Assembly (NCBI GenBank): GCA_026636295.1
Contig: CP089454.1
Coordinates: forward strand, 434,001-498,000
Direction: 5' to 3'
DNA: 64,000 nt
From: Medakamo hakoo
Lineage: Eukaryota > Chlorophyta > Trebouxiophyceae > Coccomyxaceae
The position numbers and the translations under genes are program-made. The stretch's first letter is position 1. Every line of letters starts with the position of its first letter. The notes beneath the pieces were generated by a model that saw only the letters and a list, made by a program, of their open reading frames with translations, was not told the DNA's origin and did no database searches. Below, piece after piece: positions 1-10,042 of this stretch.

Positions 1-18
1 ACTCCTCCCACCCCTCTC

Positions 19-555
19 TCAGGCCGGCTGGATCTCCGGCGACCGCGGCGCCGTCCAACTCGTGAAAATGAATCGGTCCATCTTGGTCTGGACGGTCGCG
101 CCACCGCCGCCGCCGCCGCTCGCTTTGACGGCCTTACTGGCGCCAGCACTGACCATGCATCCGGCCTCCGCGTGGGCGGCGCGGCGGCCTCCCGGCGAGT
201 CCGGCGACGGCCGAAGCACGGCGGGACGGGCAGGTTGCAAGGCGGGGAAGATGCGACCGCTTGTGGTTGCCGCGAGCCCGCCGCCCAGAATGGCGCCCGC
301 CAGGGCTCCCCATCCACCAGAGGCGAGCCCACCCAGCACCGCACACACGAAAACAGCTGCGAGGGTGACGGCGAGGCCCGGCTGTCCGTGCGCGGCGAGG
401 TTTGCGAGCGCGGCGCGCGCCGCTTGGCTGAAGCTGGGCGTGGTTGCGGGTGCCTGCTGCGCCGGCGGCGGCGGGACCACGTCAAAGGTCAGGCTGCGGG
501 CGGCCGTCAGCCCGTCTCCGCGACGCCTGGGGGGCGAGGGCGACCGGCCGTCCAT
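19..555 (-). CDS. hypothetical small membrane protein
   Basis: A 178-residue open frame starts at an ATG on the reverse strand and ends 19 bases from the window edge. I do not recognise the family. A proline-rich N-terminus (about residues 1-50) is followed by a long Ala/Gly/Leu/Val-rich hydrophobic stretch (about 60-98) that could form one or two membrane helices, then a Pro/Ala/Gly-rich tail. The start lies 134 nt from the divergent DXR start, like the other tight head-to-head pairs here, which supports a real gene. Against this, open frames of this length arise easily at about 70% G+C and no conserved motif is visible. Further exons could lie beyond the window. Confidence 0.42.
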   Translation of the reverse strand: MDGRSPSPPRRRGDGLTAARSLTFDVVPPPPAQQAPATTPSFSQAARAALANLAAHGQPGLAVTLAAVFVCAVLGGLASGGWGALAGAILGGGLAATTSGRIFPALQPARPAVLRPSPDSPGGRRAAHAEAGCMVSAGASKAVKASGGGGGGATVQTKMDRFIFTSWTAPRSPEIQPA

Positions 556-689
556 CCGTTTTGGTCTTTCCTTTTCAGCGAAATGGAGAGGGGAGTGTCG
601 CGAAAAGACCGCGCTCTCTTCAAAGCTTTGACGTCTGGTTTTCTTTCCTGTCTCGTCGCTCCGTCTTCCGACTAACCACCGTCTTTCTG
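556..689. promoter_or_regulatory. putative bidirectional promoter, hypothetical gene / DXR
   Basis: These 134 bases separate two divergent start codons and must hold both 5' leaders and core promoters if the reverse-strand gene is real. I see no obvious TATA box. A pyrimidine-rich stretch precedes the DXR ATG. Confidence 0.35.
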
Positions 690-2558
690 ATGCCTGCCAC
701 CATCATGACGGGCGGTCGGGCCCGCGCTCCTGCGCGCCAGGTATGCGCAATTTCCTGGAACGCAGCGCCGGCGTTCAAGCGATAGTTTTTTTGCGCTCGT
801 GGCTAGAGTCGCGCTCGCCCTCACGTCTCTCTCCGCCGCCCCACACTCCCCACAGGTCCGCACCGCCGCCGTCCCCGCCGACGCCGGTGTGACCGTGCCG
901 CCCGCCTGGCCGGGCCGGGCCGTGCCGCCGGCCGACTGGAAGCCACTGGGCCGGGCCAAGGTAAGGGAAAGGTGGAAGAGAGCGCCGGCGGCGCAGCGCC
1001 GCCCGAATTCCCGTCTCGTTTGCGGCGGGATGGACGAGGGGCGTCCGGCCAGCCTTGCTGGCCGGCTTGAGGGAGGATTTAGGCTGCCAGAACTGTGGGA
1101 CAGTTGAGAAGGAAAGGCCGGCTGGAGTGGGAAACGGGCGATCGAGCCGGGCGCTCGCGCGCGGCTCGCTCCGCCACCGCACCCTCACCCTCCACCCTCC
1201 ACCACCCATCCCACCAGCGCTTCTCCGTCCTGGGCTCCACGGGGTCCATCGGCACCCAGACTCTGGACATCGCGGCCGAGCACGGCGACAAGTTTGAGAT
1301 CGTGGCCTTGTCGGCCGGCGGCAACATCGACCTGCTGGCGGAGCAGGTGCGGGATGGGGACTGGCGGGGAGGGGGGGGGGTGGACGGATGGATGGACGAG
1401 AAGAAAACCAGCCCAGACCCGCGCGCCCGCCTCCCGCTCACGCCCATCCCCCCCTTCCCGCGCGCCCGCCCACTCAAAAAACAGGTCCGCCAGTTCCAGC
1501 CGCGCATCGTGGGCCTGGCCGCGGCCGACAAGCTCGACGCCTTCAAAGCCCTGATCAAGGACGTGCCGAACCAGCCGGAGATTGTGGTCGGGCCGGAGGG
1601 CACCGTCGCGGCCGCGACGGCCGCGGAGGCCGACGCGGTCGTGACGGGCATCGTCGGCTGCGCCGGCCTCGTCCCCACGTGCGCCGCCATCGAGGCGGGC
1701 AAAGACATCTGCCTGGCCAACAAGGAGACGCTCATCGCGGGCGGGCCGCACGTCCTGCCCCTGGCCGCCAAGCACGGCGTCCGCATCCTCCCCGCCGATT
1801 CGGAGCACTCCGCCATCTTCCAGGTCATCCAGGGCCTGCCGGAAGGCGGCCTGCGCCGCATCATCCTGACCGCGTCGGGCGGCGCGTTCCGCGACCTGCC
1901 CACGGACCGCCTCCAGTCCGTCACCGTGGCCGACGCGCTCAAGCACCCCAACTGGGCGATGGGCCCCAAAATCACCGTGGACTCGGCCACGCTCATGAAC
2001 AAGGGCCTGGAGGTCATCGAAGCCCACTACCTGTACGGCGTGGGGTACGACGACATCGAGATCGTCATCCACCCGCAGTCCATCATCCACTCCATGGTGG
2101 AGACGGCGGACTCGTCCGTCCTGGCCCAGCTGGGCTGGCCGGACATGCGGCTGCCCATCCTGTACACGATGAGCTGGCCCGAGCGCGTCGGCTGCTCCGA
2201 GTCCACGTGGCCGCGCCTGGACTTCTCCAAGGCCGACTCCCTGACCTTCAAGGCGCCCGACCGGCTGAAGTACCCGGCCATGGACCTGGCGTACGCGGCG
2301 GGGCGGGCGGCGGGCAGCGCGACGGCCGTCATGTCCGCCGCCAACGAAAAGGCGGTGGAACTGTTCCTGGCCGAGAAGATTCGGTACGTCGACATCGTCC
2401 CGCTCGTCGAGCGGTGCTTGGACGCGCACATTGGGAGCGGCTTCATCGCGCGCCCGGACATTGAGGCCATCATTGCGTGCGACGGTTGGGCGCGGGAGTG
2501 GACGGCCGCGCACGCGGTGGCGAGCGCGCCGCCGTCGGCGCGCGCTGTCGCGGCGTGA
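690..2558 (+). CDS. DXR: 1-deoxy-D-xylulose 5-phosphate reductoisomerase, plastid
   Basis: Exons by splice signals and frame: 690-740, 856-960, 1218-1346 and 1485-2558, giving 452 aa (plants about 475). DXR converts 1-deoxy-D-xylulose 5-phosphate to MEP with NADPH, the committed step of plastid isoprenoid synthesis. Seen: a short transit peptide followed by the plant-type [10 protein letters not shown] element, the nucleotide-binding [12 protein letters not shown], the metal/substrate segments GIVGCAGL and [11 protein letters not shown], the flexible-loop region [10 protein letters not shown], and [16 protein letters not shown]. Similarity to land-plant DXR runs to the end. The N-terminal boundary is the least sure part: the ATG at 690 and donor GTATGC are chosen because they join in frame to the PPAWPGRAV exon. 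The 3' exon carries most of the enzyme without interruption. Confidence 0.96.
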
Positions 2559-2724
2559 GTGTGTGGTGGGAGGGGCGGGGTGGGGGTGGGGTGCGGTCAT
2601 TTTTTGCCCCCCGTTCTTTTATTTTTTGGCGGGGGAGGGCAAGGCGGCGGTGTGTGTTGAACGCGAGAGAATGAAAAAGAGTTTTTCGCACACGCCTCTC
2701 TCCGTCTCTCCGTCTCTCTCTCGT

Positions 2725-3816
2725 TCACCCCCACGTCTCCCGCACCGCTGCAAAATCTTCATTTCCACGGCCCAAACCTTCCGCTTTCGCGAAGCGGGCG
2801 CCGGCCGCCGCTGCCACCGGCACCTCCACGCCCACCTCCTCCGCCAGTCGTTCGTACAAGCGCAGGTCTTTGCTCTGGTGCTTCAGTGGGAAGGCGGGCG
2901 GGTAGGCGTGCGACACCATGGACGGCCCCTTCAGCGCAATCATCGGGCAGGCCAGCGCGCCCAACCCCAGGACATCGAGCAGCGCCGAGGAGTCCAACCC
3001 CGCCGCCTCCGCCACCGCTACGCTCTCTCCCAACGACGCGGCCATCGTGCCCAGCATGGCGTTCACGACCAGCTTCATGCGCGCGCCGGCGCCAGGGACG
3101 CCGTCCAGCAAAAACTTTGCTTTCCCCATCACGTCCAGGGCGGGGCCCGCGCGCTCGTACAGGTCGGCGTCGCCGGCAGCCAGAAAAATCAGGGCTCCCT
3201 GTTCCGCGGGGCCTTTGGAACCAGAGACGGGCGCTTCCAAGAACCGCCCACCAGCGGCGTGGATGGTGCGGCCGACCTCGGCGGCCGTCTGTGCGTCGAC
3301 AGTCGAGACGTCGACGTACCCCGCGCCCGGTTTGAGGCCGGGCGCGGCGGCCGCGACGACTTCCAGCGCCGCTGCTGGGTCGGACAGCATGGCGAACGTG
3401 ATGTCGGCGGCCGCGACGGCGGCCGCGGGCGTCTCCGCGACGGCCGCGCCCGCGGCGCGCAGTCGGTCCGTCGCGGCGGGCGTCCGGTTCCACACCGTGA
3501 CCCGGAAGCCCGCGGCCACCAGCCGCGCCGCCATGGCGGTGCCCATGATGCCCAGGCCCAGGAACGCCACGGACGCCGGTGGAGTGAGGGGGGTGGACGG
3601 CGGCCCGGCCGCGGCGGCGGCGGATGGTGGAGTGGCGGAGGGTGGTGGGGGCGAGGGTCGGTCCGCGCGGCGCGCGGCGTGGCCGGCCCGCGCTGGCCGG
3701 GCAGCGGTCGACGGCGGCGCGACCGCGGGGGTGGTGGTCGGGCGGACGCGTGCGGATGGGGCGCACGGCCTGGTTGCGCCCGCCCGGCTGGACGGGAGGG
3801 AGGTGGGCGAACGCAT
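2725..3816 (-). CDS. GLYR: plastid glyoxylate/succinic semialdehyde reductase
   Basis: Single exon, 363 aa. Belongs to the beta-hydroxyacid dehydrogenase family and closely matches the plant GLYR subgroup, which reduces glyoxylate and succinic semialdehyde with NADPH, detoxifying aldehydes of photorespiration and GABA metabolism. Residues 1 to about 80 are Pro/Ala/Arg/Ser-rich without acidic residues, fitting a chloroplast transit peptide. The Rossmann motif GLGIMG is at 87-92, the substrate-binding PVSGSKGPAEQG and the catalytic-lysine segment MKLVVNAMLG follow, and the conserved SYPPAFPLKHQSKD-type block appears as AYPPAFPLKHQSKDL. The start is the ATG at 3816, the last one before the transit-peptide region. 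It is convergent with DXR, 166 nt away, and divergent from HCF244. Confidence 0.93.
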   Translation of the reverse strand: MRSPTSLPSSRAGATRPCAPSARVRPTTTPAVAPPSTAARPARAGHAARRADRPSPPPPSATPPSAAAAAGPPSTPLTPPASVAFLGLGIMGTAMAARLVAAGFRVTVWNRTPAATDRLRAAGAAVAETPAAAVAAADITFAMLSDPAAALEVVAAAAPGLKPGAGYVDVSTVDAQTAAEVGRTIHAAGGRFLEAPVSGSKGPAEQGALIFLAAGDADLYERAGPALDVMGKAKFLLDGVPGAGARMKLVVNAMLGTMAASLGESVAVAEAAGLDSSALLDVLGLGALACPMIALKGPSMVSHAYPPAFPLKHQSKDLRLYERLAEEVGVEVPVAAAAGARFAKAEGLGRGNEDFAAVRETWG

Positions 3817-4505
3817 TGGGCCCGTGTGCGAGTTTTTTTCTAGTGTGAGTGTGTGTGGGAGAGTCGGGCGATCTCTCAGAGGCTGCGCGAGACGCTGCCA
3901 CACCACTCGCTCGTTCCCGCGCACCGCTGCAGAGGCCCTGCTCTCCCGTTTGTCTTTCCTGTTCGTTGCAGGTGCGTCGGGGTCGCACGCCTCGGCTCCT
4001 CTTCCGCCGCCCGCTCCATGCCCATAGCGCCTCAGGGCAAGCGGTCTTTGACGCAATGCGCGGCAGGGCGGCGAGCGGGCGGGCCGTTTGTGCGTCGCGC
4101 CTTCGCATCGAGCGAAAAAACGCGCTGCGGCTTGCAGTGCGAGACTGGCCGCGGACGCCTGCCGCCCAACGCCACGCGCCTGGTTCTTCGCGCCGGCCCA
4201 GCGCCGCGCTGGCAGCGTGCCGGACGCATCAAGCCCCACTCTTGCCGCGGCTGGAAGTAGCGGGATCCCCACCCAGCCCCGGGGAGCGGCTCTCCTTGCC
4301 GGGAGTCCCCGCCTGCGTGCGCGCGCCTCCACGCACGCACTGCCACCAGCTTTCTCTCCGGCGGCGCCGCCCGCACCCAGGGACCGCGGCCACTCCTCTT
4401 CCCTCCCTGGCTGGGTGTTTGAACGACCTGCGTCCTCACACACCCATCCCAAATCTCGAGCCGCTCCAGGTTTTCCACCGCGCGCGCGCCCTCTGCAAAA
4501 AAAAA
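3817..4505. promoter_or_regulatory. divergent intergenic region GLYR / HCF244
   Basis: This 689-base spacer lies between two divergent genes for plastid proteins. It should contain both promoters and leaders. An A-run directly abuts the HCF244 ATG. I see no gene in it: reading frames through it lack conserved motifs. Confidence 0.5.
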
Positions 4506-5666
4506 ATGCGCTCCACGGCCGCCCCGACCACCCGCCGCGGCCTGACGGCCGCCTCCGCGGCCGCGTCCGCCCGGTCCGCGCCCGCCGGCCCGGCGCCCGT
4601 CGTCGCCCGGACGGCGGTCGCCGCCCCTGTCGCCCCCCGCCGCGCGCCCGCCGCGCCGCGCGCCGCGTCCGACGCGGCCCCCGCCCCCGTGCCCGGCGCC
4701 ACGCCCGTCCCCAAAAACACGCTCCTCGTCGTCGGCGGCACGGGCACCCTGGGCCGCCAGGTCGTCCGCCGGGCCCTGGACGAGGGGTACGAAGTCCGGT
4801 GCATCGTCCGCCCCCGCCAAAACCCGGCCGACTTCCTGCGGGACTGGGGCGCGACGACCGTCCAGGCCGACCTGACCGACCCGACGTCCCTGCCCGCCGC
4901 CCTGGTCGGCATCCACACCGTCATCGACTGCGCGACCGCCCGGCCGGAGGAGTCGACGACGGCCGTCGACTGGGAGGGCAAGGTCGCCCTCATCCAGTGC
5001 GCCCAGGCCATGGGCATCCAGCGCTACGTCTTCTGCTCCATCCACAACGCGGGCGCCCACCCGGAGGTGCCGCTGATGCAGATCAAGGCGTGCACCGAGA
5101 AGTTCCTGGAGTCGTCGGGCCTGGCGTACACGACCTTCCGGCTGTGCGGCTTCATGCAGGCGCTGATCGGCAACTACGCCGTCCCCATCCTGGAGGAGAA
5201 GACCGTGTGGGGCACGACGGACGGCACGCGGACGGCGTACCTGGACTCGCGCGACGTCGCGCGCATGCTGCTGGCCTCGCTGCGCACGGACGCGACCGTC
5301 GGCCAGACCCTGACCCTGGCCGGCCCGCGCGCGTACACCGTCTCCGAAGTCATCGCCCTGTGCGAAGACCTGGCGGGGGCCAAGGCCGACGTCACCCGCG
5401 TCCCCGTCTGGCTGTTGAAGGCCACGCGGTCCGCGCTGCGCGGCTTCCAGTGGGCGCGCGACGCGGCCGACCGCCTGGCCTTCGCCGACATCCTGGCCGC
5501 CAACGAAGATTTCTCCGCGCCCATGGAGGCCACGTACGCCACGCTGGGCATCGACCCGGCGTCCGTGACCAGCCTGGAATCGTACCTGAAGGACTACTAC
5601 TCGTCCATTCTGAAGAAACTGAAGGAGGTTGGCGCGACCTCGCGCCAGACGGACTTTTACGTTTAA
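4506..5666 (+). CDS. HCF244: HCF244/Ycf39-like PSII assembly factor (atypical SDR)
   Basis: Single exon, 386 aa. The atypical short-chain dehydrogenase HCF244 (cyanobacterial Ycf39) acts on the stroma side of thylakoids in psbA translation and delivery of chlorophyll to nascent D1. Residues 1-70 form an Ala/Arg/Pro-rich transit peptide. The nucleotide-binding motif GGTGTLGRQVVRRALDEGY begins about residue 77. Near-identical blocks to plant HCF244 follow: FLRDWGATTVQADLTDP, GIHTVIDCATARPEE, DWEGKVALIQCAQAMGIQRY, FRLCGFMQALIGNYAVPI, and the end ILKKLKEVGATSRQTDFYV. As in the family, a classical SDR Tyr-x-x-x-Lys catalytic pair is not evident, so it probably binds nucleotide without acting as an oxidoreductase. 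Confidence 0.95.
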   Translation: MRSTAAPTTRRGLTAASAAASARSAPAGPAPVVARTAVAAPVAPRRAPAAPRAASDAAPAPVPGATPVPKNTLLVVGGTGTLGRQVVRRALDEGYEVRCIVRPRQNPADFLRDWGATTVQADLTDPTSLPAALVGIHTVIDCATARPEESTTAVDWEGKVALIQCAQAMGIQRYVFCSIHNAGAHPEVPLMQIKACTEKFLESSGLAYTTFRLCGFMQALIGNYAVPILEEKTVWGTTDGTRTAYLDSRDVARMLLASLRTDATVGQTLTLAGPRAYTVSEVIALCEDLAGAKADVTRVPVWLLKATRSALRGFQWARDAADRLAFADILAANEDFSAPMEATYATLGIDPASVTSLESYLKDYYSSILKKLKEVGATSRQTDFYV

Positions 5667-5980
5667 AGTGGTGGATGTTTTTGATGTGGCTGGGGGGGGA
5701 GAAGGACTTTGTCACCACCACCAAGGTGGGAGAACGGAGGGGAGAGCGGGTGCGTGTGTGCGCGAATGAGAGAGACAGTGCGTCGATGGGGTGTGTGTGT
5801 GTGAGTGTGTGTGTGTGAGGGAATTCTTTTTTGTGGGGGTGCCAGCGGGCCGGGTTGAGAGTGAAAAAAAAAAAAAAACTCGAGCGCGTGAATGAATGAG
5901 CCATCCCACCCCGTCAACACAACAGCACACTGAGAGCTTCTACACGATTTTCACAGACTCAAAACACACACACACACTCA
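5667..5980. other. convergent intergenic region HCF244 / PEX7
   Basis: This 314-base spacer holds two 3' ends. It contains a GT-rich microsatellite (about 5790-5818) and an A-run of about 16 (5863-5878). I see no gene. Confidence 0.6.
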
Positions 5981-7126
5981 CTACGGCCTCGGCGGCCCGC
6001 CCCGCACATCCCACGCCCACACCGCGCCATCCCAGCCCGCGCTCGCCAGCCGCCCCTCCACCAGCGTGCTCCAGTCCAGGCCCACCGCGAACTCGGTGTG
6101 GTGGTCCCACACCGCCCGCCCCGCATCCTCGGGCGCGCCCGCATCCCACAGCCGCACCGTCATGTCGTAGGAACAGGAGGCCAGGGCCATGGGCGAGTGC
6201 GGGGACCAGGCGACGCGGCGGACGGCGTACGTGTGCCCCGCCAGGCGGGCGACGGGCGCGCCCGGCCGCCGCACGTCCCAAATGGACACGGTCTTGTCCA
6301 CGGACCCGGTGGCGAGCAGGCAGTCGTTGTACTTGCACCAGTCGGCGGTCAGGACTTCAAAGCCGCCGGCGGGGAGGGTGAGGGTGGGCGGGCCGGGCGG
6401 GCGGCGGGCATCCCAAACCTTCACCGAACAATCGCCCGAGGCCGACGCGAAGACGTCGGCGTGGGCGGGCGACCAGACGGCGGCGTACACGCAGTAGGTG
6501 TGGCCACTGAACACGGACAGCGGCGCGCCGGCTGACGCGTCCCATAGCCGGACACTGTCGTCCCAGGAGGCGGAGAGCAGCAGGTTGCGCCGCACACAGT
6601 TCCAGGACAGGCCCGCGACTTCCCGGCTGTGTTCGGCGAACGACCGCAGCGGGTTGGCTGTGGGTGGGGCGCCGACATGCCAGAGCTTGACCGTGCCGTC
6701 CCCGCACGCGGACGCGAGGACGGCCTCGTTTTCCTGTTTTATGTGTGTTGCGTGGGTTTTCCAGTGAGGGGGTTGGTTGGTTGAGGCGGGGGCTGGGGAG
6801 CAACACCGCCGCCACCCATCCCTCCTTACCTCTGACCAGGCGACGTCGTAGACGCCGTCCCGGGTGTCGAACTCGGCGACCGGGGCGAGGCCGGCGGGCG
6901 TGAGCTGTAGGGAGTTGGATGGATGGATGGATGAAAGGTTGATGGAGCGCGCCGCTGTCACGAAAAAATAAAACACGACGCCCCCACACAAAGTCACCTG
7001 GAGCACGTGCAGCTTGCCATTGCCGATGATGCCAAAGTTCTGGGCGGTCGCTACAGCCAGGCGCCCCTCGTCAAAGGGCGACCAGCGGACGGAGTAGCCC
7101 TGGAAGGGCGTGCGGAACAGCGGCAT
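5981..7126 (-). CDS. PEX7: peroxin 7, PTS2 import receptor (WD40)
   Basis: Exons (reverse strand): 7126-6998, 6904-6830 and 6733-5981, giving 318 aa, the length of plant PEX7 (317). It is the cytosolic receptor that binds the PTS2 nonapeptide and delivers cargo to peroxisomes with PEX5. The start [18 protein letters not shown] matches the family's conserved N-terminus, as do [61 protein letters not shown] and [13 protein letters not shown]. About six WD repeats are recognisable. Both introns keep the frame open, so an unspliced reading would add spurious residues. The spliced length and continuous homology favour removal. The donors are GTGACT and GTAAGG, and the first is unusual. Confidence 0.95.
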   Translation of the reverse strand: MPLFRTPFQGYSVRWSPFDEGRLAVATAQNFGIIGNGKLHVLQVTLCGGVVFYFFVTAARSINLSSIHPSNSLQLTPAGLAPVAEFDTRDGVYDVAWSEVRRDGWRRCCSPAPASTNQPPHWKTHATHIKQENEAVLASACGDGTVKLWHVGAPPTANPLRSFAEHSREVAGLSWNCVRRNLLLSASWDDSVRLWDASAGAPLSVFSGHTYCVYAAVWSPAHADVFASASGDCSVKVWDARRPPGPPTLTLPAGGFEVLTADWCKYNDCLLATGSVDKTVSIWDVRRPGAPVARLAGHTYAVRRVAWSPHSPMALASCSYDMTVRLWDAGAPEDAGRAVWDHHTEFAVGLDWSTLVEGRLASAGWDGAVWAWDVRGGPPRP

Positions 7127-7482
7127 TCGCGGCTCGCGCTGGGTGTCTGCCTCCCGTCACACAGCGGCGCCCGGGCCTCTGGCAACCACGCCCAGTGAGA
7201 GCGAGAGCGTGGGTGCGTGGCGGATCCAGGCAGCAGGCCAGAAAGATTGGGAGGCGGGGCGACCTCGACGAACGGCGGGAGGGTTGTGCGACGCGGCTGG
7301 TGCCGGCCTTCGCATTTGCCTCTGAGCAAGCGTGGCCAGCGCCGGCGCCCGTCACACACACTCGCTTTCCGGACCGCGAGGACCCCTCCCCTGCGGCGCA
7401 CGCGCCTGAAAGCCACAGCCGCACACCCGCGTGTACCTCTCGCCTTTACCCCACCCACACGCGCGTGTCCGAAACCTCCTCA
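7127..7482. promoter_or_regulatory. divergent intergenic region PEX7 / IPMS
   Basis: This 356-base spacer between divergent starts presumably holds both promoters. I see no coding content with conserved motifs and no clear TATA element. Confidence 0.5.
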
Positions 7483-9729
7483 ATGGACGCCCGCGGCCTG
7501 GCACACGTGCGGCCGGCGCCGCCGGCCGCCGCCGCGTCGTCGTCCACCCGCCGCGCCTGCGCCCCGCTCGCCGGCCCGCGCCCGGCCTTCCTCGTCGGCC
7601 GGGTGCCTGGGGCGCCGACCCTGCCCGCAGGCCGCTGCACCACTCGCCGTTCCCCTCCCCGCCCGCGTGCGTCGTCTTCCGACGCCGCTGCCCCACCGCC
7701 CCGCCCGCAGTACATCCCCAACCGCATCGACGACCCGAACTACGTCCGCATCTTTGACACGACGCTGCGGGACGGGGAGCAAAGTCCGGGCGCGACGCTG
7801 ACGTCGAAAGAAAAACTGGACATCGCGCGCCAGGTGTGTTTTGAGGAGGACGGAGGAAAGGCAGACGGGCCGGGCCAACCGATTTCGCTCGTGGCAGTTT
7901 TGGAGGGTGCGTGCGGCCTTTGCCTGGCATTGGCTGCACCTTCCCGCCCGCCTAGCTGGGTTGCGAACACTGCAAGCATGCCCGCTGCATGTGGGTGTGT
8001 GGCGCACGAGCCGCGCTCCAAGCCGGCAGGCGAGCCGAAAGGACGGGGCCGGCGCTCTCACCGCCCCCCTCACCCCCCACCTCCATCTCCATCCATCCCA
8101 TCCACACCCTCCTCACACACTCCACGCACCACCACCCACCAACAGCTCGCCAAGCTGGGCGTCGACATCATCGAAGCCGGCTTCCCCATCGCCTCCCCCG
8201 ACGACTTTGAGGCCGTGCGGGCCATCGCCCTGGACGTGGGCAACAACATCGCCCCCGACGGGTACGTGCCCGTCATTTGTGGCCTGTCCCGCACGAAGAC
8301 GGCCGACCTGGAGACGGCGTGGGCGGCCGTGAAGGGCGCCGCCCGGCCGCGCGTCCACACCTTCATCGCCACGTCCCGCATCCACATGGAACACAAGCTG
8401 CGCATGAGTGAGGACGAGGTCGTGGCGGCCGCCGTGGGCGCGGTGCGGCACCTGCGCTCGCTCGGGTGCACGGACATTGAGTTTTCGCCTGAAGACGCGG
8501 GCCGGTCCGAGCCCGCCTTCCTGTACCGCATCCTGGGCGAAGTCATCACGGCGGGCGCGACCACGCTCAACATCCCGGACACGACGGGCTGGAACCTGCC
8601 GCACGAGTTTGGGGCGCTCATCGCCGACCTGCGCGCAAACGTGCCTGGCGCAGAAAACGTCATTTTCTCCACGCACTGCCAGAACGACCTGGGGCTGGCG
8701 ACGGCCAACTCTCTGGCGGGCGCAGCGGCCGGCGCCCGCCAGATCGAGTGCACCATCAACGGCATCGGCGAGCGGGCGGGCAACGCGTCCCTGGAAGAGG
8801 TGGCGATGGCGATTGCCAAGCGCGGGGCCGCCCAGCTCGGCGGCCTGCGCACGGGCCTCGTCCCCGTGCACATCACCGCCACGTCGCGCATGGTCGCCGA
8901 ATACTCGGGCATGGCCGTCCAGCCGCACAAGGCCATCGTGGGCGCCAACGCCTTTGCGCACGAGTCCGGCATCCACCAGGACGGCATGCTGAAGTCCAAG
9001 GACACGTACGAGATCATCCGCCCGGAGGAGGTGGGCCTGGCGCGCGGCGCCGCCGACGCGGGCATCGTCCTGGGCAAGCACTCTGGCCGCAACGCGCTGC
9101 GCACGCGCGTGCGCGAGCTGGGCTTCGACATCGACGGCCCGGCCCTGGACGACCTGTTCAAGCGGTTCAAGGCGCTGGCGGACAAGCGCAAGCGGCTGGC
9201 GGACGAGGACGTCCTGGCCCTGCTGGGCGACGCCGCGTTCCAGCCGGTCAAGGCCTGGGAGCTGACGGCGCTGCAGGTGGTGTGCGGCACGATGGGCCTG
9301 CCCACCGCGACCGTGCGCATGGTGGGGCCGGACGGCATCGCCCGCAACGCGACGGGCATGGGCACCGGGCCCGTCGACGCGGCGTACAAGGCGGTCGACG
9401 CCCTGGTCCGCGTCCCCGTCGACCTGGTCGACTACTCCGTCTCCTCCGTGTCGGAGGGGATTGAAGCGTTGGCCACCACGCGCGTCGTCGTCCGGCCCGC
9501 CGGCCGCCTGGCGAACGAAGGGTTTGTGACGTCGGCGCGCGGCGGCGTCTTCCAGCGCAATTTCTCCGGGTCGGGCGCGGACGAGGACATTGTGGTGGCG
9601 TCTGCGCGCGCGTACGTCTCGGCCCTGAACAAGACGATTGCGCACATGAGCGCGGGCCGGGCGGAAGCCGAAAAGAACGGGGTCGAGGGCGAGGGAGGCG
9701 TGGTCGAAGCGTCTGCGGCCGCGGCGTGA
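7483..9729 (+). CDS. IPMS: 2-isopropylmalate synthase, plastid
   Basis: Exons 7483-7833 and 8146-9729, 644 aa. It condenses acetyl-CoA with 2-oxoisovalerate, the first committed step of leucine synthesis. A Ser/Arg/Pro-rich transit peptide covers about residues 1-75. The DRE-TIM metallolyase motif [17 protein letters not shown] begins at 91. [10 protein letters not shown], the metal-binding [19 protein letters not shown] and [19 protein letters not shown] are intact. A full C-terminal regulatory (LeuA dimer) domain follows, including [16 protein letters not shown], so leucine feedback inhibition is likely. The 312-nt intron interrupts the conserved [18 protein letters not shown] junction exactly, with donor GTGTGT. 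Methylthioalkylmalate synthases lack the regulatory domain, which argues for IPMS. Confidence 0.95.
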   Translation: MDARGLAHVRPAPPAAAASSSTRRACAPLAGPRPAFLVGRVPGAPTLPAGRCTTRRSPPRPRASSSDAAAPPPRPQYIPNRIDDPNYVRIFDTTLRDGEQSPGATLTSKEKLDIARQVCFEEDGGKADGPGQPISLVAVLEGACGLCLALAAPSRPPSWVANTASMPAACGCVAHEPRSKPAGEPKGRGRRSHRPPHPPPPSPSIPSTPSSHTPRTTTHQQLAKLGVDIIEAGFPIASPDDFEAVRAIALDVGNNIAPDGYVPVICGLSRTKTADLETAWAAVKGAARPRVHTFIATSRIHMEHKLRMSEDEVVAAAVGAVRHLRSLGCTDIEFSPEDAGRSEPAFLYRILGEVITAGATTLNIPDTTGWNLPHEFGALIADLRANVPGAENVIFSTHCQNDLGLATANSLAGAAAGARQIECTINGIGERAGNASLEEVAMAIAKRGAAQLGGLRTGLVPVHITATSRMVAEYSGMAVQPHKAIVGANAFAHESGIHQDGMLKSKDTYEIIRPEEVGLARGAADAGIVLGKHSGRNALRTRVRELGFDIDGPALDDLFKRFKALADKRKRLADEDVLALLGDAAFQPVKAWELTALQVVCGTMGLPTATVRMVGPDGIARNATGMGTGPVDAAYKAVDALVRVPVDLVDYSVSSVSEGIEALATTRVVVRPAGRLANEGFVTSARGGVFQRNFSGSGADEDIVVASARAYVSALNKTIAHMSAGRAEAEKNGVEGEGGVVEASAAAA

Positions 9730-10042
9730 GTGTGGGAGGGGAGGTGAGAAAGGGGTGGAGAAGAGAGAGAGAGATCGGGGGGGCTTTTGTGAGGTGCAAC
9801 GACGATCGCGGTCGCATGTGTCTACCCACACAGTGCTGTTTTCGTCTCGTCTCGTCGCGGAGAGTGGAGGGCGGGCGACGGGCGGACGTCGTCGGGGGGT
9901 AGTCTGAGGACTCCATCCTGGGAAGGAAGGTTTGGGCGGAGGTAGGGGGGGCCGGGCCACACCCACTGTGCTCTTTCTCTCTCTCCGTCTTTTTGGGGGG
10001 CCGCGTCTTCCACCGTCGACCCCGCCCAATCTCGCCCTCCTC
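9730..10042. other. intergenic IPMS / TIC62-like
   Basis: This 313-base spacer lies between tandem genes and contains the IPMS 3' end and the promoter of the next gene. Purine-rich GAGA-like runs occur just after the stop. I see no gene. Confidence 0.5.

Noticed and set aside
7834-8145. Open reading through the IPMS intron
   Set aside because: The flanking exons match the conserved enzyme without the insert.
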